Assembly: GCA_963778375.1 (NCBI GenBank)
Contig: CAVZTX010000012.1
Coordinates: forward strand, 1 to 54,915
Direction: 5' to 3'
DNA: 54,915 nucleotides
Source of the DNA: CAVZTX01 sp963778375
GTDB taxonomy: Bacteria; Chloroflexota; Ktedonobacteria; Ktedonobacterales; Ktedonobacteraceae
Within the stretch, counting starts at the first letter, position 1, and every line of letters begins with the position of its first letter. Shown piece after piece: positions 29,017 through 37,155 of the stretch. A program made the position numbers and the translations under genes. A model generated the notes under the pieces. That model worked only from the letters and a program-made list of their open reading frames with translations, was not told the DNA's origin and made no database searches.

Positions 29017-29524
29017 AACGCTACCACGAACTGAAAGGAAACCAGCCAAACGAGGAGAGGCGTTTGTATCAACGCCGATACAAGCAAACTCAGCCTGGAC
29101 CTTGTTGTCTCTTTTCTAATATGCTATGATGTTTTTGTCAAAATTATTGTTCAGACCCTATCTTTCAGGAGAGACACGTCTCATGGTCGCGGTGTACCGG
29201 TAAGTCCCTCAGTTTAGAGCTTAATGTGAGAAGCGAGGAAGAAGGCTGTCGCGTGACAGCCGGAGTATTCGTGTGGGCTGGTCGCTCGAAGAAAGCAGTA
29301 CCGATCCACAGAATATGCTCTTCTGTCCTTGATTCATGCGCTCTCAACTGACGGCACGGATAAGCACTGAAGACGATGCAGACGTGTGATCTTCTTCCAT
29401 TTCCCCTGCTTTGTTCACATCTTGGGAACCACGATCTCGGTCTGTTCTCCCTTATGCCCTGCCCTCCTGCCTTGTTGAGTGCGCTCCTTCACCCACACGG
29501 ATACAACGAAATGGAGCAAGACCC
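29017..29524. other. Intergenic stretch upstream of the DinB operon
   Basis: No convincing gene. TTGTATC and GATACAA (29064-29083) form a small hairpin 50 bases after the anti-sigma gene. TTGTTG at 29103 with TATGAT at 29125-29130 (16-base spacer) is a possible promoter for the downstream genes. A frame starting at ATG 29511 codes 40 residues (MEQDPCTEDPVDGTPVPFAP...) and stops at 29633, three bases before an ATG that is in frame with the next gene; it may be the real upstream piece of that gene. Confidence 0.4.
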
Positions 29525-29995
29525 ATGCACCGAAGACCCGGTCGACGGCACACCCGTTCCGTTCGCACCGATCGAAAGACGAGGTTGCTCTGGACTAGCC
29601 GGAGGCTGCTGGTTCAGCAGCAGGGCTGGTTAGGGATGCGAGAGTATGACGCACGACAACCAGCCTGCCATTACAACCTGCATATTCAGCCTGCCTGTGG
29701 CGGCCGAGATTACCATAATTATCATATTCGCTACTTAGGAATGAGAGAAGACAAACACGTCTGGTCCGTAGTCGATGCGCCTGCTGGCAAAGAGAGAAGC
29801 CATCGAATCTACGCCTTCTCGAAGGAGCCCTTCATTCGAGAGGTGATCGATGCTGCCAGCACTTTGCTGGTCACTGATATGACCAATGATGTCGGCGATC
29901 CTTCTCTCTGGATCAGGCTTTCTGAGTCCCTCGCGTTTGTCTTGTTCGATTTGTATCGACATGATCTGGAAAAGACTTCCGGGAGGAGATCATGA
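29525..29995 (+). CDS. Hypothetical protein, first gene of the DinB operon
   Basis: From ATG 29525 (GGAG eight bases upstream) the product is 156 residues. The first 35 are very Arg-rich and may be an out-of-frame artefact; from Met 38 (29636) the sequence looks like a real protein: MREDKHVWSVVDAPAG, IYAFSKEPFIREVIDAA, WIRLSESLAFVLFDLYRHD. I do not recognise a family. The stop overlaps the next start by ATGA, with GGGAGGAG inside the end of this gene, so the small protein and DinB protein downstream are probably translationally coupled to it. Confidence 0.55.
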   Translation: MHRRPGRRHTRSVRTDRKTRLLWTSRRLLVQQQGWLGMREYDARQPACHYNLHIQPACGGRDYHNYHIRYLGMREDKHVWSVVDAPAGKERSHRIYAFSKEPFIREVIDAASTLLVTDMTNDVGDPSLWIRLSESLAFVLFDLYRHDLEKTSGRRS

Positions 29996-30162
29996 ACCAG
30001 CCATTACACGACTTTTCAGAGCCAGTCCTCATTCGTGCAAGTGAGGAACATACGAAAGCGTGTTGGAACTCCATCACTTGGAGTGGACAAACGACATGCC
30101 TTCACGCAGCTTTTGGTTGTACAAGTAACAAAACAGCAAGAACAGAGGAGTACCCATCATGA
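29992..30162 (+). CDS. Small hypothetical protein (56 residues) coupled to DinB
   Basis: This short frame runs from ATG 29992 to TGA 30162 and shares ATGA with the genes on both sides. GGGAGGAG lies just before its start. The sequence (MNQPLHDFSEPVLIRASEEH, then Cys residues at three places in the second half) matches nothing I know. The double overlap and good ribosome binding site are the main evidence that it is translated; it may serve mainly to carry ribosomes to the DinB gene. Confidence 0.5.
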   Translation: MNQPLHDFSEPVLIRASEEHTKACWNSITWSGQTTCLHAAFGCTSNKTARTEEYPS

Positions 30163-30752
30163 CAGAACATCAGTTTTCGTTGGCCCCTTTCTACGCGGGT
30201 TGGGGTAGATACCAGCAGCGTCTTGTCGCGGCCATCGCGCCTCTTACAGCAGAGCAGCTTGCCTTGCGCCTCACGCCGCACCACTGGTCGATTGGCATGT
30301 ACGCGACCCATATTGTCGCAGATCGTGCCTGGTGGTTCCACGCACGGATGGGCGAGGGGAGCGCCGATCTGACTTCCCTCGAATTATGGGCTCTGGGAGT
30401 CTGTGAGGCGGACGTGGATCCATTGCACCCGGCGGCAGAACTGGTTGCCGGACTGGAGAAGACCTGGCAGATGATCCAGAATACGCTTGCCCGCCTGACC
30501 CCTGCTGATCTTCTCGAGGTCTTCCCGCCTCTGGATCAGGCGGAACGGGTGCGTCACGCGCAACTGGTCGAGCCTGCGCTCCAGCCATTCGCCCAGATGT
30601 GGTTGGATGCGGCGGCTCGTTCTGGAGAGGTGAGACCCGCAGTTGCGCTCCAGTGGATCATCTGGCATGTGCTCGAACATGACATCCATCACGGCAGCGA
30701 AATCTCCACCATTCTCGGCGTCCACGGCCTGCCAGTCGTCGAGCTGGAGTAA
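30159..30752 (+). CDS. DinB family protein
   Basis: The 197-residue protein is a DinB-type four-helix bundle. The metal-binding His pattern is visible: H51 in MYATHIVADRAWW and two His in WHVLEHDIHHGSEIS near the C-terminus. DinB/YfiT proteins bind a divalent metal and include thiol-dependent S-transferases; the substrate here is unknown. AGAGGAG precedes the ATG. It is the last gene of a three-gene set with ATGA overlaps, ending at a strong hairpin. Confidence 0.88.
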   Translation: MTEHQFSLAPFYAGWGRYQQRLVAAIAPLTAEQLALRLTPHHWSIGMYATHIVADRAWWFHARMGEGSADLTSLELWALGVCEADVDPLHPAAELVAGLEKTWQMIQNTLARLTPADLLEVFPPLDQAERVRHAQLVEPALQPFAQMWLDAAARSGEVRPAVALQWIIWHVLEHDIHHGSEISTILGVHGLPVVELE

Positions 30753-30809
30753 GAACAGCAACGTCTTCCGTTCCCCTCTCTCATGGGTGGATCTGTTGCG
30801 CATGATGCG

Positions 30810-30849
30810 GTCGCTGAAGCTTCAAGGTCGCCCTTGGAGCTTCAGCGAC
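30810..30849. terminator. Strong hairpin after the DinB operon
   Basis: Arms of 18 bases (30810-30827 and 30832-30849) pair with a single mismatch around a four-base loop. It lies 58 bases beyond the DinB stop codon and fits a terminator, though no T-run follows. Confidence 0.55.
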
Positions 30850-31060
30850 ATTCCATGCTCACATGGACAGAAAAAGGGGAAAGACTGGATGGAGAGATGC
30901 ACAGCATCAACCTGTTTTCTGACGCATATACCGGCTCATGCGCACTTCGAGGGTTTAGCCCTCGCTTGCCTTGTATACACTATGGATTGACATGTAATGA
31001 TATAGTCTCTTCCATAAGGACCCTCTCAAAGCTTGTTACATAGCCAAAAGCGAGGTTGTG

Positions 31061-31321
31061 ATGGAAGGGACTTGCCTGCCTGGCCTGCTCGAAGGGATGC
31101 TGATTGATCAGATCGAGATCACCGAACATGGTCTGGTTATCTCAGTTGATGTCTTTGCACCCTACATCCTCAAACGCTGGCGCGACGGAAAGCGCAATGG
31201 CCTCACCCTCTGGAAAGAACTCAGGGAACAAGGCTACATCAGGTCGGAGCGAACCGTGTATCGCTATCTGGAAACGCTCAAGCGAGCCTATGACCTCCCA
31301 CGCAGCGTCTTCCGCCGCTAG
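31061..31321 (+). pseudogene. ISL3-family transposase remnant with internal deletion
   Basis: The 86-residue frame joins two parts of an ISL3-type transposase. Residues 6-30 (LPGLLEGMLIDQIEI, GLVISVDV) are the conserved N-terminus that normally leads into a zinc-binding domain. Residues 31-80 (YILKRWRDGKRNGLTLWKEL, RSERTVYRYLETLK) resemble the helix-turn-helix insert that normally lies a few hundred residues later. The zinc finger and the DDE core are missing, so an internal deletion has fused the ends. It cannot transpose; a truncated DNA-binding protein could in principle still act on ISL3 ends. Confidence 0.65.
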
Positions 31322-31977
31322 CGGCCTTCTAGTTCGAGAAGCCAGCGATGACCAGGGTAGACGAGAGCGAGAGCTTGAACCAAAAACTCCCGGCTCGCCT
31401 GATTGAGGTGTGGGAAGGTCCTGGCGAAGTCGGCTTCATCTTGAGGTCGTGGGGCCTTGGCCTTGTACAATAACTGAATTTCTGGGGCCATGTAGGGAAT
31501 GCCATCAGGGGTCACAGACCCGATGGTGGCAAGGGGGCGATGGACTCTGGCATCGCGGCGAAAGAGCCACTGGTCCTCATCGGCATCTCCTACCATCAGT
31601 TGAAACGCCCAGGGGTCGCTTGTTGTTGGACGACAAAAGATATCATAGGCCCCTTTCCCCAGCAGCATATCCGGCTCCCACGTCTGGAAGGGCAAGGTGT
31701 CAATCAAGGTGGGAGCTGTGACCTCAAGGTCATACGGATATTGGAGAGCACAGCCCTGGATATCCCACTCCTGGAGCAGAGCACGAACCACTTGCTGATC
31801 ACGTCGCAGAATCTGGACATCGATATCATGATGCTCACGCGTCTGCACGCCAAGAAAGAGATCAAGCGCCCATCCGCCAGCAATCCACCAGGGAATCTTC
31901 AAGGAAGAAAAGAGCTGAGCCACTTCATGAGGTTGCCACGGTTGCCACACCTCATAGGGGTTCGGATCGTCCGTCAT
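31318..31977 (-). CDS. Nucleotidyltransferase resembling aminoglycoside/lincosamide adenylyltransferases
   Basis: The 219-residue protein has WWIAGGWALDLFLG followed by REHHDIDVQILRRD, the G-G-W and D-x-D motif of the pol-beta nucleotidyltransferase fold used by ANT(2'')-like and lincosamide adenylyltransferases. It then has DIFCRPTTSDPWAFQLM and a helical C-terminal part ending LNQASREFLVQAL. Such enzymes move AMP to a hydroxyl of a drug or other small molecule. Whether this one gives resistance is not shown; many environmental homologues have unknown substrates. The stop codon overlaps the ISL3 remnant on the opposite strand. A good promoter lies at 32112-32084. Confidence 0.82.
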   Translation of the reverse strand: MTDDPNPYEVWQPWQPHEVAQLFSSLKIPWWIAGGWALDLFLGVQTREHHDIDVQILRRDQQVVRALLQEWDIQGCALQYPYDLEVTAPTLIDTLPFQTWEPDMLLGKGAYDIFCRPTTSDPWAFQLMVGDADEDQWLFRRDARVHRPLATIGSVTPDGIPYMAPEIQLLYKAKAPRPQDEADFARTFPHLNQASREFLVQALALVYPGHRWLLELEGR

Positions 31978-32083
31978 CGCGTTTCCTACATCTGCTCGTG
32001 TTAGAGACCCATCCTTTTCTGAGAAATCACATGTTTCTTCAGATGGGAGAAATGAATTTTCGTCTTTCTTCTCTCTTCAGTGT

Positions 32084-32112
32084 ACAGTAAGATACTGGTC
32101 ATCCTTTGTCAA
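32084..32112 (-). promoter_or_regulatory. Promoter of the nucleotidyltransferase gene
   Basis: On the minus strand TTGACA (32112-32107), a 17-base spacer and TACTGT (32089-32084) form a sigma-70-type promoter, about 107 bases upstream of the start codon at 31977. Confidence 0.55.
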
Positions 32113-32214
32113 GATTACTTCGATTGACTATTGAAACAAGACAAGCTAGCAGTAAGCCCCCGAAGCGCGCATGAGCTATTTTATTTGTCAATCAACAGGA
32201 AAGAAGGCGCTGAT

Positions 32215-32244
32215 TTGACCCCTCACCCCTCCAAAAGATACAAT
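32215..32244 (+). promoter_or_regulatory. Promoter of the thiolase gene
   Basis: TTGACC at 32215-32220, an 18-base spacer and TACAAT at 32239-32244, 61 bases upstream of the thiolase ATG. The rest of the 328-base gap between the divergent genes shows no gene. Confidence 0.6.
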
Positions 32245-32305
32245 AATGCAAAGGCAAACATCCTACCATCCACAACGATGTGGAACATTACAGGAGCAAA
32301 ACAAC

Positions 32306-33487
32306 ATGGCAGAACACACACCCGTCATCGTCGGAGCCGTCCGCACACCCACCGGCAAATTTCTCGGTGGCCTCTCTAGCTTCACTGCCCCTCAACTGGG
32401 CGCAATCGTCATAAAAGAAGTCGTACAGCGTTCAGGAATATCACCCGACACCATCGACGAAGTCATCATGGGCAACGTCGTCAGCGCCGGTGTAGGCCAG
32501 GCCCCCGCACGGCAAGCCGCCATTCACTCCGGCCTTCCCGTCGACATCCCCGCCTTCACCGTCAACAAAGTATGCGGCTCCGGCCTCAAAGCCGTCATGC
32601 TTGCCGCCCAATCCATTCGTGCCGGTGACCAGCAAGCCTTCGTAGCAGGCGGCATGGAAAGCATGAGCAACGCCCCTTACCTGCTCACAAAAGCCCGCAC
32701 CGGCTACCGTATGGGCGATGCAACAATCGTAGACGCCGTCGTCCATGATGGCCTCTGGTGCGCCTTCGAAAACATCCACATGGGCAGCGAAGCAGAAATC
32801 ATCGCGGACAAGTTCGGCATCACCCGCGATCAGCAAGATCAATTTTCCCTCCAAAGCCACCAGCGTGCCGCCGCGGCCACCGCCTCTGGTCGCTTCAAAG
32901 AAGAAATCGTCCCCATCGAAGTCAAACAAAAAAAAGGCGTCCTCGTAGTCGACACCGACGAACCCATTCGTGGTGACTCCTCAATGGACACCCTGGCAAA
33001 ACTCATGCCAGTCTTCCAGGAAGGCGGCACCGTCACCGCCGGTAACGCCCCCGGCCTCAGCGACGGAGCCTCAGCCACCGTCGTCGTCGACCAGGACTTC
33101 GCCAGATCCAACGGCCTCACCATCCTGGCCCGCATCACCGGCTACGCCTCAGCCGCCATCACCCCTCGCTACATCTTCGCCGCACCCACCCGTGCCGTCC
33201 ACCGCGTCCTTGAGCGCACCGGCCTCAAAATCAACGACTTCGACCTCATCGAGGTCAACGAAGCCTTCGCCGCCCAGGCCCTCGCCAACGGCAAAGAACT
33301 CGACTGGGACTGGTCCCGCGTCAACGTCAACGGCGGAGCCATCGCCCTTGGCCATCCCATCGGCTCCAGCGGCTCCCGCGTCCTCACCACCCTCATCTAC
33401 GAACTCCGCCGTCGTGGCGGTGGTCGTGGTCTCGCCACCCTCTGCCTCGGCGGCGGCGGTGCCGTAGCCATGTCCGTCGAAGTGTAA
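32306..33487 (+). CDS. Acetyl-CoA C-acetyltransferase (thiolase)
   Basis: From ATG 32306 (AGGAG nine bases upstream) the protein is 393 residues, normal for thiolase. It condenses two acetyl-CoA to acetoacetyl-CoA or runs the reverse thiolysis. The acyl-carrying Cys90 lies in VNKVCGSGLKAV, with EVNEAFAAQAL, NGGAIALGHPIGSSG (catalytic His) and a C-terminal Cys in LCLGGGGAVAM, where most family members have CIGGGxG. Biosynthetic enzymes of this kind feed polyhydroxyalkanoate or ketone-body routes, but no partner gene is nearby. GC-rich codon use differs from the AT-richer DNA that follows. Confidence 0.94.
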   Translation: MAEHTPVIVGAVRTPTGKFLGGLSSFTAPQLGAIVIKEVVQRSGISPDTIDEVIMGNVVSAGVGQAPARQAAIHSGLPVDIPAFTVNKVCGSGLKAVMLAAQSIRAGDQQAFVAGGMESMSNAPYLLTKARTGYRMGDATIVDAVVHDGLWCAFENIHMGSEAEIIADKFGITRDQQDQFSLQSHQRAAAATASGRFKEEIVPIEVKQKKGVLVVDTDEPIRGDSSMDTLAKLMPVFQEGGTVTAGNAPGLSDGASATVVVDQDFARSNGLTILARITGYASAAITPRYIFAAPTRAVHRVLERTGLKINDFDLIEVNEAFAAQALANGKELDWDWSRVNVNGGAIALGHPIGSSGSRVLTTLIYELRRRGGGRGLATLCLGGGGAVAMSVEV

Positions 33488-33536
33488 GGCCAACAAAATA
33501 TTGTTGTCAACTCAACGGAAACCTACCCAAAACTCC

Positions 33537-33561
33537 GTAGGGGTGGACTTCATGTCCACCC
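33537..33561. repeat. Class B REP-like hairpin
   Basis: GTAG at 33537-33540 is followed by GGGTGGAC, a five-base loop TTCAT and GTCCACCC, a perfect 8-bp stem. It has the GTAG-plus-hairpin plan of REP elements but a stem unrelated to class A. Confidence 0.6.
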
Positions 33562-33592
33562 GCCGGGGAGGCGGGAGGGGGCCAGGCGAAAT

Positions 33593-33618
33593 GTAGGGAC
33601 AGCGCCTTGTGCCTGTCC
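33593..33618. repeat. Class A REP repeat downstream of thiolase
   Basis: Exact 26-bp copy with C at the variable position. The remaining bases to 33880 hold no recognisable gene; the last 150 are AT-rich and probably contain the promoter of the following protease. Confidence 0.88.
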
Positions 33619-33880
33619 AGTTTGTGGGGCCTGTCCGGTCTTCTTTCACTCCCTTCATCTCCCACCACCCCTTCCTTCGACATCACCACCAACAACAACG
33701 CCGCTCCAAACCCAAACCCGTATCGAATAAGTTATTGTTTCTTCACCTCTTTTCATCAATCTTAACCGCTATATAACCAATTCTTCACTGATACCCCAGA
33801 TGCTGATGGTAAAAATAGGAAGGTTTATCTTCTCCTATAGTTTACTTACGTAGCTTATCGTATGGAAAGGGGCCTAACAT

Positions 33881-35281
33881 TTGAATCTATCGATGATCTC
33901 CCATTCACGACAACGAACCACTATTTTTCTTATCATCCTTGCCCTCGCATTGTGTTTGCTGCCAATAGTCGGCATGATGACACACGCGGCGGGCACCAGC
34001 AAGCACACCGTTTCATTTACCAACTTTAAGAACGTGCGCTATGCCTTAACACAAAATAGCCAGCAACCTCCTACCTATCAGCAATGCCTTGCACAATTCG
34101 GCGTTCCCTGCTATGATCCGCAGCAAATTCGCAACGCCTATAACGTGACACCTCTTCTCAAGGCTGGCTATACTGGAAAGGGCCAATCGATCGTCATCAT
34201 TGACTCGTATGGTAGCCCGACAATCCGCCACGACCTGCAGGTCTTTGATAAGAATTTTAATTTGCCTGATCCTCCCTCTTTCAAAATACTCTCACCACTC
34301 GGAACCGTACCTTTCAACCCCAAGAAAATTCCGGATCAGGTCGGCTGGGCCTATGAGACCTCACTGGACGTTGAGTGGTCACATGCGCTGGCTCCCGATG
34401 CAAATATCGTACTGATGACGAGTCCTGTAGACGAGACACAGGGTGTACAGGGCTTGCCGCAGTTCCTCTACCTGGAGAAATATGCTCTCGATCATCACCT
34501 CGGCAATGTCATCTCTCAAAGTTGGGGTACTACCGAAGAGACACTCTTTAGCAGCGGTGAGTTTATCCTCAACCAATTCGAGAGCTTTTATGCCCGTGCT
34601 GCGCAACAGCATGTCACCGTGTTTGCATCATCTGGCGATTCTGGGACAGCCAATCCAAATGTGAACGGCAAAATCTATCCCTACCCCACAGTCGGTTTCC
34701 CAGCATCTTCGCCATTGGTCACGGCAGTTGGTGGTACAAGTCTCTACGCTGACCCAAATGGCAGCTACGATCATGAAACCGTTTGGAATGAAAGCGCGGT
34801 AAGTGGTGGCGCAACTGGAGGCGGTATCAGCCGGTTCTTTGGGGAGCCTGATTACCAACGGGACAATCTTCCTCACTCAGATCAAGTTCTGCTCAACGGT
34901 CATCGTGGCCTTCCGGATGTCGCCTACAACGCTGATCCATATACGCCCATCCTGATCTATGTTAGTTTCGTAGCGCCAGCCGGTTACGTTCTTATTGGTG
35001 GCACGAGCGAAGGTTCTCCTCAGTGGGCCGGTATCATTGCCGATGCCAACCAACTGGCCGGACATCCTCTAGGATTCCTCAATCCGGCGATTTACAGTCT
35101 TGGTAATAGCAGTGACTATAGCGAAAGCTTCCATGACATCACAGTTGGCAACAACAGCTATGGTGGCATTCCTGGCTATAAAGCCACGCGCGGCTGGGAC
35201 CCTACTACCGGCTGGGGAACTCCCAAAACAGCGACGCTAGTCACCGAGTTGATTGAGCGAATAACGGGTGAAGGAAATTAG
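33881..35281 (+). CDS. Compact S53 (sedolisin) family protease
   Basis: The 466-residue protein has an N-terminal signal or anchor (FLIILALALCLLPIVGMM) and an S53 catalytic domain: Glu and Asp in YETSLDVEWSHALAPDA, the oxyanion Asp in FASSGDSGTA and the Ser in GGTSEGSPQWAG, with a C-terminal calcium-site-like region DITVGNNSYGG. Unlike the two large paralogues it lacks the long activation domain and the repeat modules, so it should be secreted in a nearly mature form. The start is TTG at 33881, placed by AAAGGGG nine bases upstream; ATG 33893 is an alternative. A strong terminator follows. Confidence 0.9.
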   Translation: MNLSMISHSRQRTTIFLIILALALCLLPIVGMMTHAAGTSKHTVSFTNFKNVRYALTQNSQQPPTYQQCLAQFGVPCYDPQQIRNAYNVTPLLKAGYTGKGQSIVIIDSYGSPTIRHDLQVFDKNFNLPDPPSFKILSPLGTVPFNPKKIPDQVGWAYETSLDVEWSHALAPDANIVLMTSPVDETQGVQGLPQFLYLEKYALDHHLGNVISQSWGTTEETLFSSGEFILNQFESFYARAAQQHVTVFASSGDSGTANPNVNGKIYPYPTVGFPASSPLVTAVGGTSLYADPNGSYDHETVWNESAVSGGATGGGISRFFGEPDYQRDNLPHSDQVLLNGHRGLPDVAYNADPYTPILIYVSFVAPAGYVLIGGTSEGSPQWAGIIADANQLAGHPLGFLNPAIYSLGNSSDYSESFHDITVGNNSYGGIPGYKATRGWDPTTGWGTPKTATLVTELIERITGEGN

Positions 35282-35324
35282 CTCTTCCAGCGTGTAGACG
35301 CAAAACTCGGAAGAGAAAGCGTAG

Positions 35325-35361
35325 CGGGTGACTGATAGCAAGTATCAGTCACCCGTCTTTT
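35325..35361 (+). terminator. Rho-independent terminator of the compact S53 protease
   Basis: Perfect 13-base arms (35325-35337, 35343-35355) around a five-base loop, followed at once by TCTTTT. It lies 44 bases after the stop codon. Confidence 0.85.
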
Positions 35362-36780
35362 AATGTTATTTGTTAGATGTGTTTAAAATGTATGTGAAAT
35401 GTGTATTAGTTGAAGTAAAAATATTTAAGAGAATTTGTAATATAAAGAGTTATTGAGATAGTTTATAGTGGGTACACAGGAGTTTTGGACTAGAAGGAGG
35501 CAGAATAATTCACCTTTAGTCCTTTGCAAACAGATTATCGTGTATAAGGAGGGAATATAGGTATGATTAATTAAAACATAAAGATATTTACTTAGACTTA
35601 AAGAGGATAGGTATGAGATGAAGAATAAAGTACATATTTTTCTGAGAGCGTATACAGAGTGTTGTAAAACGCAGGGTTAGGGATAAGGCCAATAAGATAC
35701 GAGAGCGGCCATTGCACCGATATTAACATTAGGTGTTGTGTAAATACATCCTATACCTGCCATATATCTCTGACCGTTTACGTCATCTAAGCGCACATAC
35801 AACTCAAAGAACGGTGGCTGGTCATTGCTATAGGGATGGTTCTGATTTAATCTCGTGATTTTTACGGCTACGACTGTATAAACACTAACATGCATCAAGT
35901 AAGGAGCTACCAGGACGACTTGGCAGAGTAGTCAAAGGAGTACAACAAGGCAAGCTAAGACGCTTTCTAAAGCCTTGTCGGTCGCAACAAGTCCTAGCGG
36001 AGGAAGAAAATAACAAGCCACTACTGACTACCTAGAGAAAAACTGCCTGATACAAAACTGGGTGAGAAGGAGTAGCTGTAGGCTACATAGTAGGACTAGG
36101 TGTGAATGTAACAGGTGTAGGAGTTATAGTGGCGATAGGAGTGAAACAGAGAGAAATATACAACGACGTTGATTTACTTATCAAAGCAGCTATAATAATA
36201 GCAGCGGCAACTATGAAAGCAACAATAAGAGACACAACATACTTCGATTTACTATACGACGAGGGTTTGCTGGTGTGAGCGAAGGAATAGGTGACAATCT
36301 AACTCTAAATCAAGAACTAACGAACTACAATGAATATCAAATAGGCATACATGAAAAAACGAAGCAAATGCATAGACATAAAGTGCTAGAAACCAATAAA
36401 TCAGCAATAGAACAAGCAATTTACCGCAACCCAAAAGCCGAATAAAGGCGGCTGGATGTAAGTACAGAGAGCAAAGAAGAGAAAAAAGGAACAAGAGGTC
36501 TAGAAAAGATACGAGGCACAATTGACCGAGAAATAACAAAGAGCATATATGGCCACCGGTAATGGTACTCAGAGATACGCATAAAGACCGAAAAGAAGCA
36601 GGCGACAACGAGACCGACATGAGGAGGAGAGAAAAGAGAGGTAACGGCTCACAGATAATGCAGAACAGGACAGCTTTCCACCGACCTCCGAGAGACAAGC
36701 AACCACTGCTGCAACTGTAACAAAACGAACGAGAACATCCATAGGAAAGGATAAGACTAAGTCTAGAAAGTTAATAAATG
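35362..36780. other. AT-rich decayed DNA without an intact gene
   Basis: This 1.4-kb stretch is clearly richer in A and T than its surroundings and its frames are broken by stops. From about 36020 to 36720 the plus strand is purine-rich. The long minus frame 36698-36252 encodes an implausibly hydrophobic, Leu/Cys/Ser-rich chain and I do not call it a gene. The one recognisable relic is listed separately at 35677-36270. Confidence 0.5.
35677..36270 (-). pseudogene. Relic of a membrane-anchored protein with a Thr-Pro linker
   Basis: Reading the minus strand from 36270, codons give a polar stretch, a hydrophobic helix (VVSLIVAFIVAAAIIIAAL), then a TPTPVTFTPSPT linker that meets a TAG. After further frame changes a 70-residue frame ends at 35677 with YTVVAVKITRLNQNHP, FFELYVRLDDV and GQRYMAGIGC. 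The plan (anchor, Thr-Pro linker, beta-rich outer domain) resembles the intact gene at 46591. Multiple stops and shifts show it is no longer functional. The outer domain is not recognised. Confidence 0.4.
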
Positions 36781-36805
36781 ACTAATGCTTGACTCCATTG
36801 AAGGA

Positions 36806-36986
36806 TTACATCTCCTGAACAACCACCTCATACATCTCCGTAACAGGTGCCGAAGTCAAAAAATTCATCGCCTCGGCAACCAGCTTCTGGTTAGAAGGAG
36901 CGCTCGCCCTCACATCCGCCTCCGTCTCCCACAGCGCAATCGCAATCCCCTTCCCCGTATTCGGCTCTAACAGCGCAAGATACCCC
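36806..36986 (-). pseudogene. 3' fragment of a monooxygenase-like gene, duplicate of 42779-43069
   Basis: These 181 bases match the 3' 60 codons of the gene at 42779-43069 with only a handful of substitutions, including the same stop codon, then the match ends abruptly at TACCCC. The 5' half of the gene is absent. From 36987 to 37127 another minus-strand piece (HHIIAAGKYTLSVTSRQG) faintly resembles a GyrI-type effector-binding domain, so the site may be a junction of two gene fragments. Confidence 0.8.
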
Positions 36987-37155
36987 GGTAAGCAAACAAA
37001 CAGACCAGGGCCACGTGACCCTCGGTTCGCACCTCGCCGATGGCAGAAAGTCCTTGCCGAGATGTCACGCTTAGCGTATACTTGCCAGCAGCAATGATGT
37101 GGTGTGCAATCCCCTCATTGCTCACCATAGCTGATACACAGAAGGAGATACCCGC

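Noticed and set aside
29411..29524. Upstream extension of the first DinB-operon gene
   Set aside because: The extension is Pro/Arg-rich without protein-like pattern, and GGAG fits ATG 29525.
31318..31977. Calling the nucleotidyltransferase a named drug-resistance gene
   Set aside because: Only the fold motif is shared; substrate specificity cannot be read from the sequence, so no resistance gene symbol is given.
33149..33496. Gly/Ala/Val-rich minus-strand ORF inside the thiolase
   Set aside because: It mirrors the GC-rich codons of the thiolase gene, and the sense frame is clearly the real gene.
36252..36698. 148-residue minus-strand ORF as a membrane protein
   Set aside because: It is a Leu/Cys/Ser-rich complement of a purine-rich strand, has no ribosome site and lies in decayed DNA.
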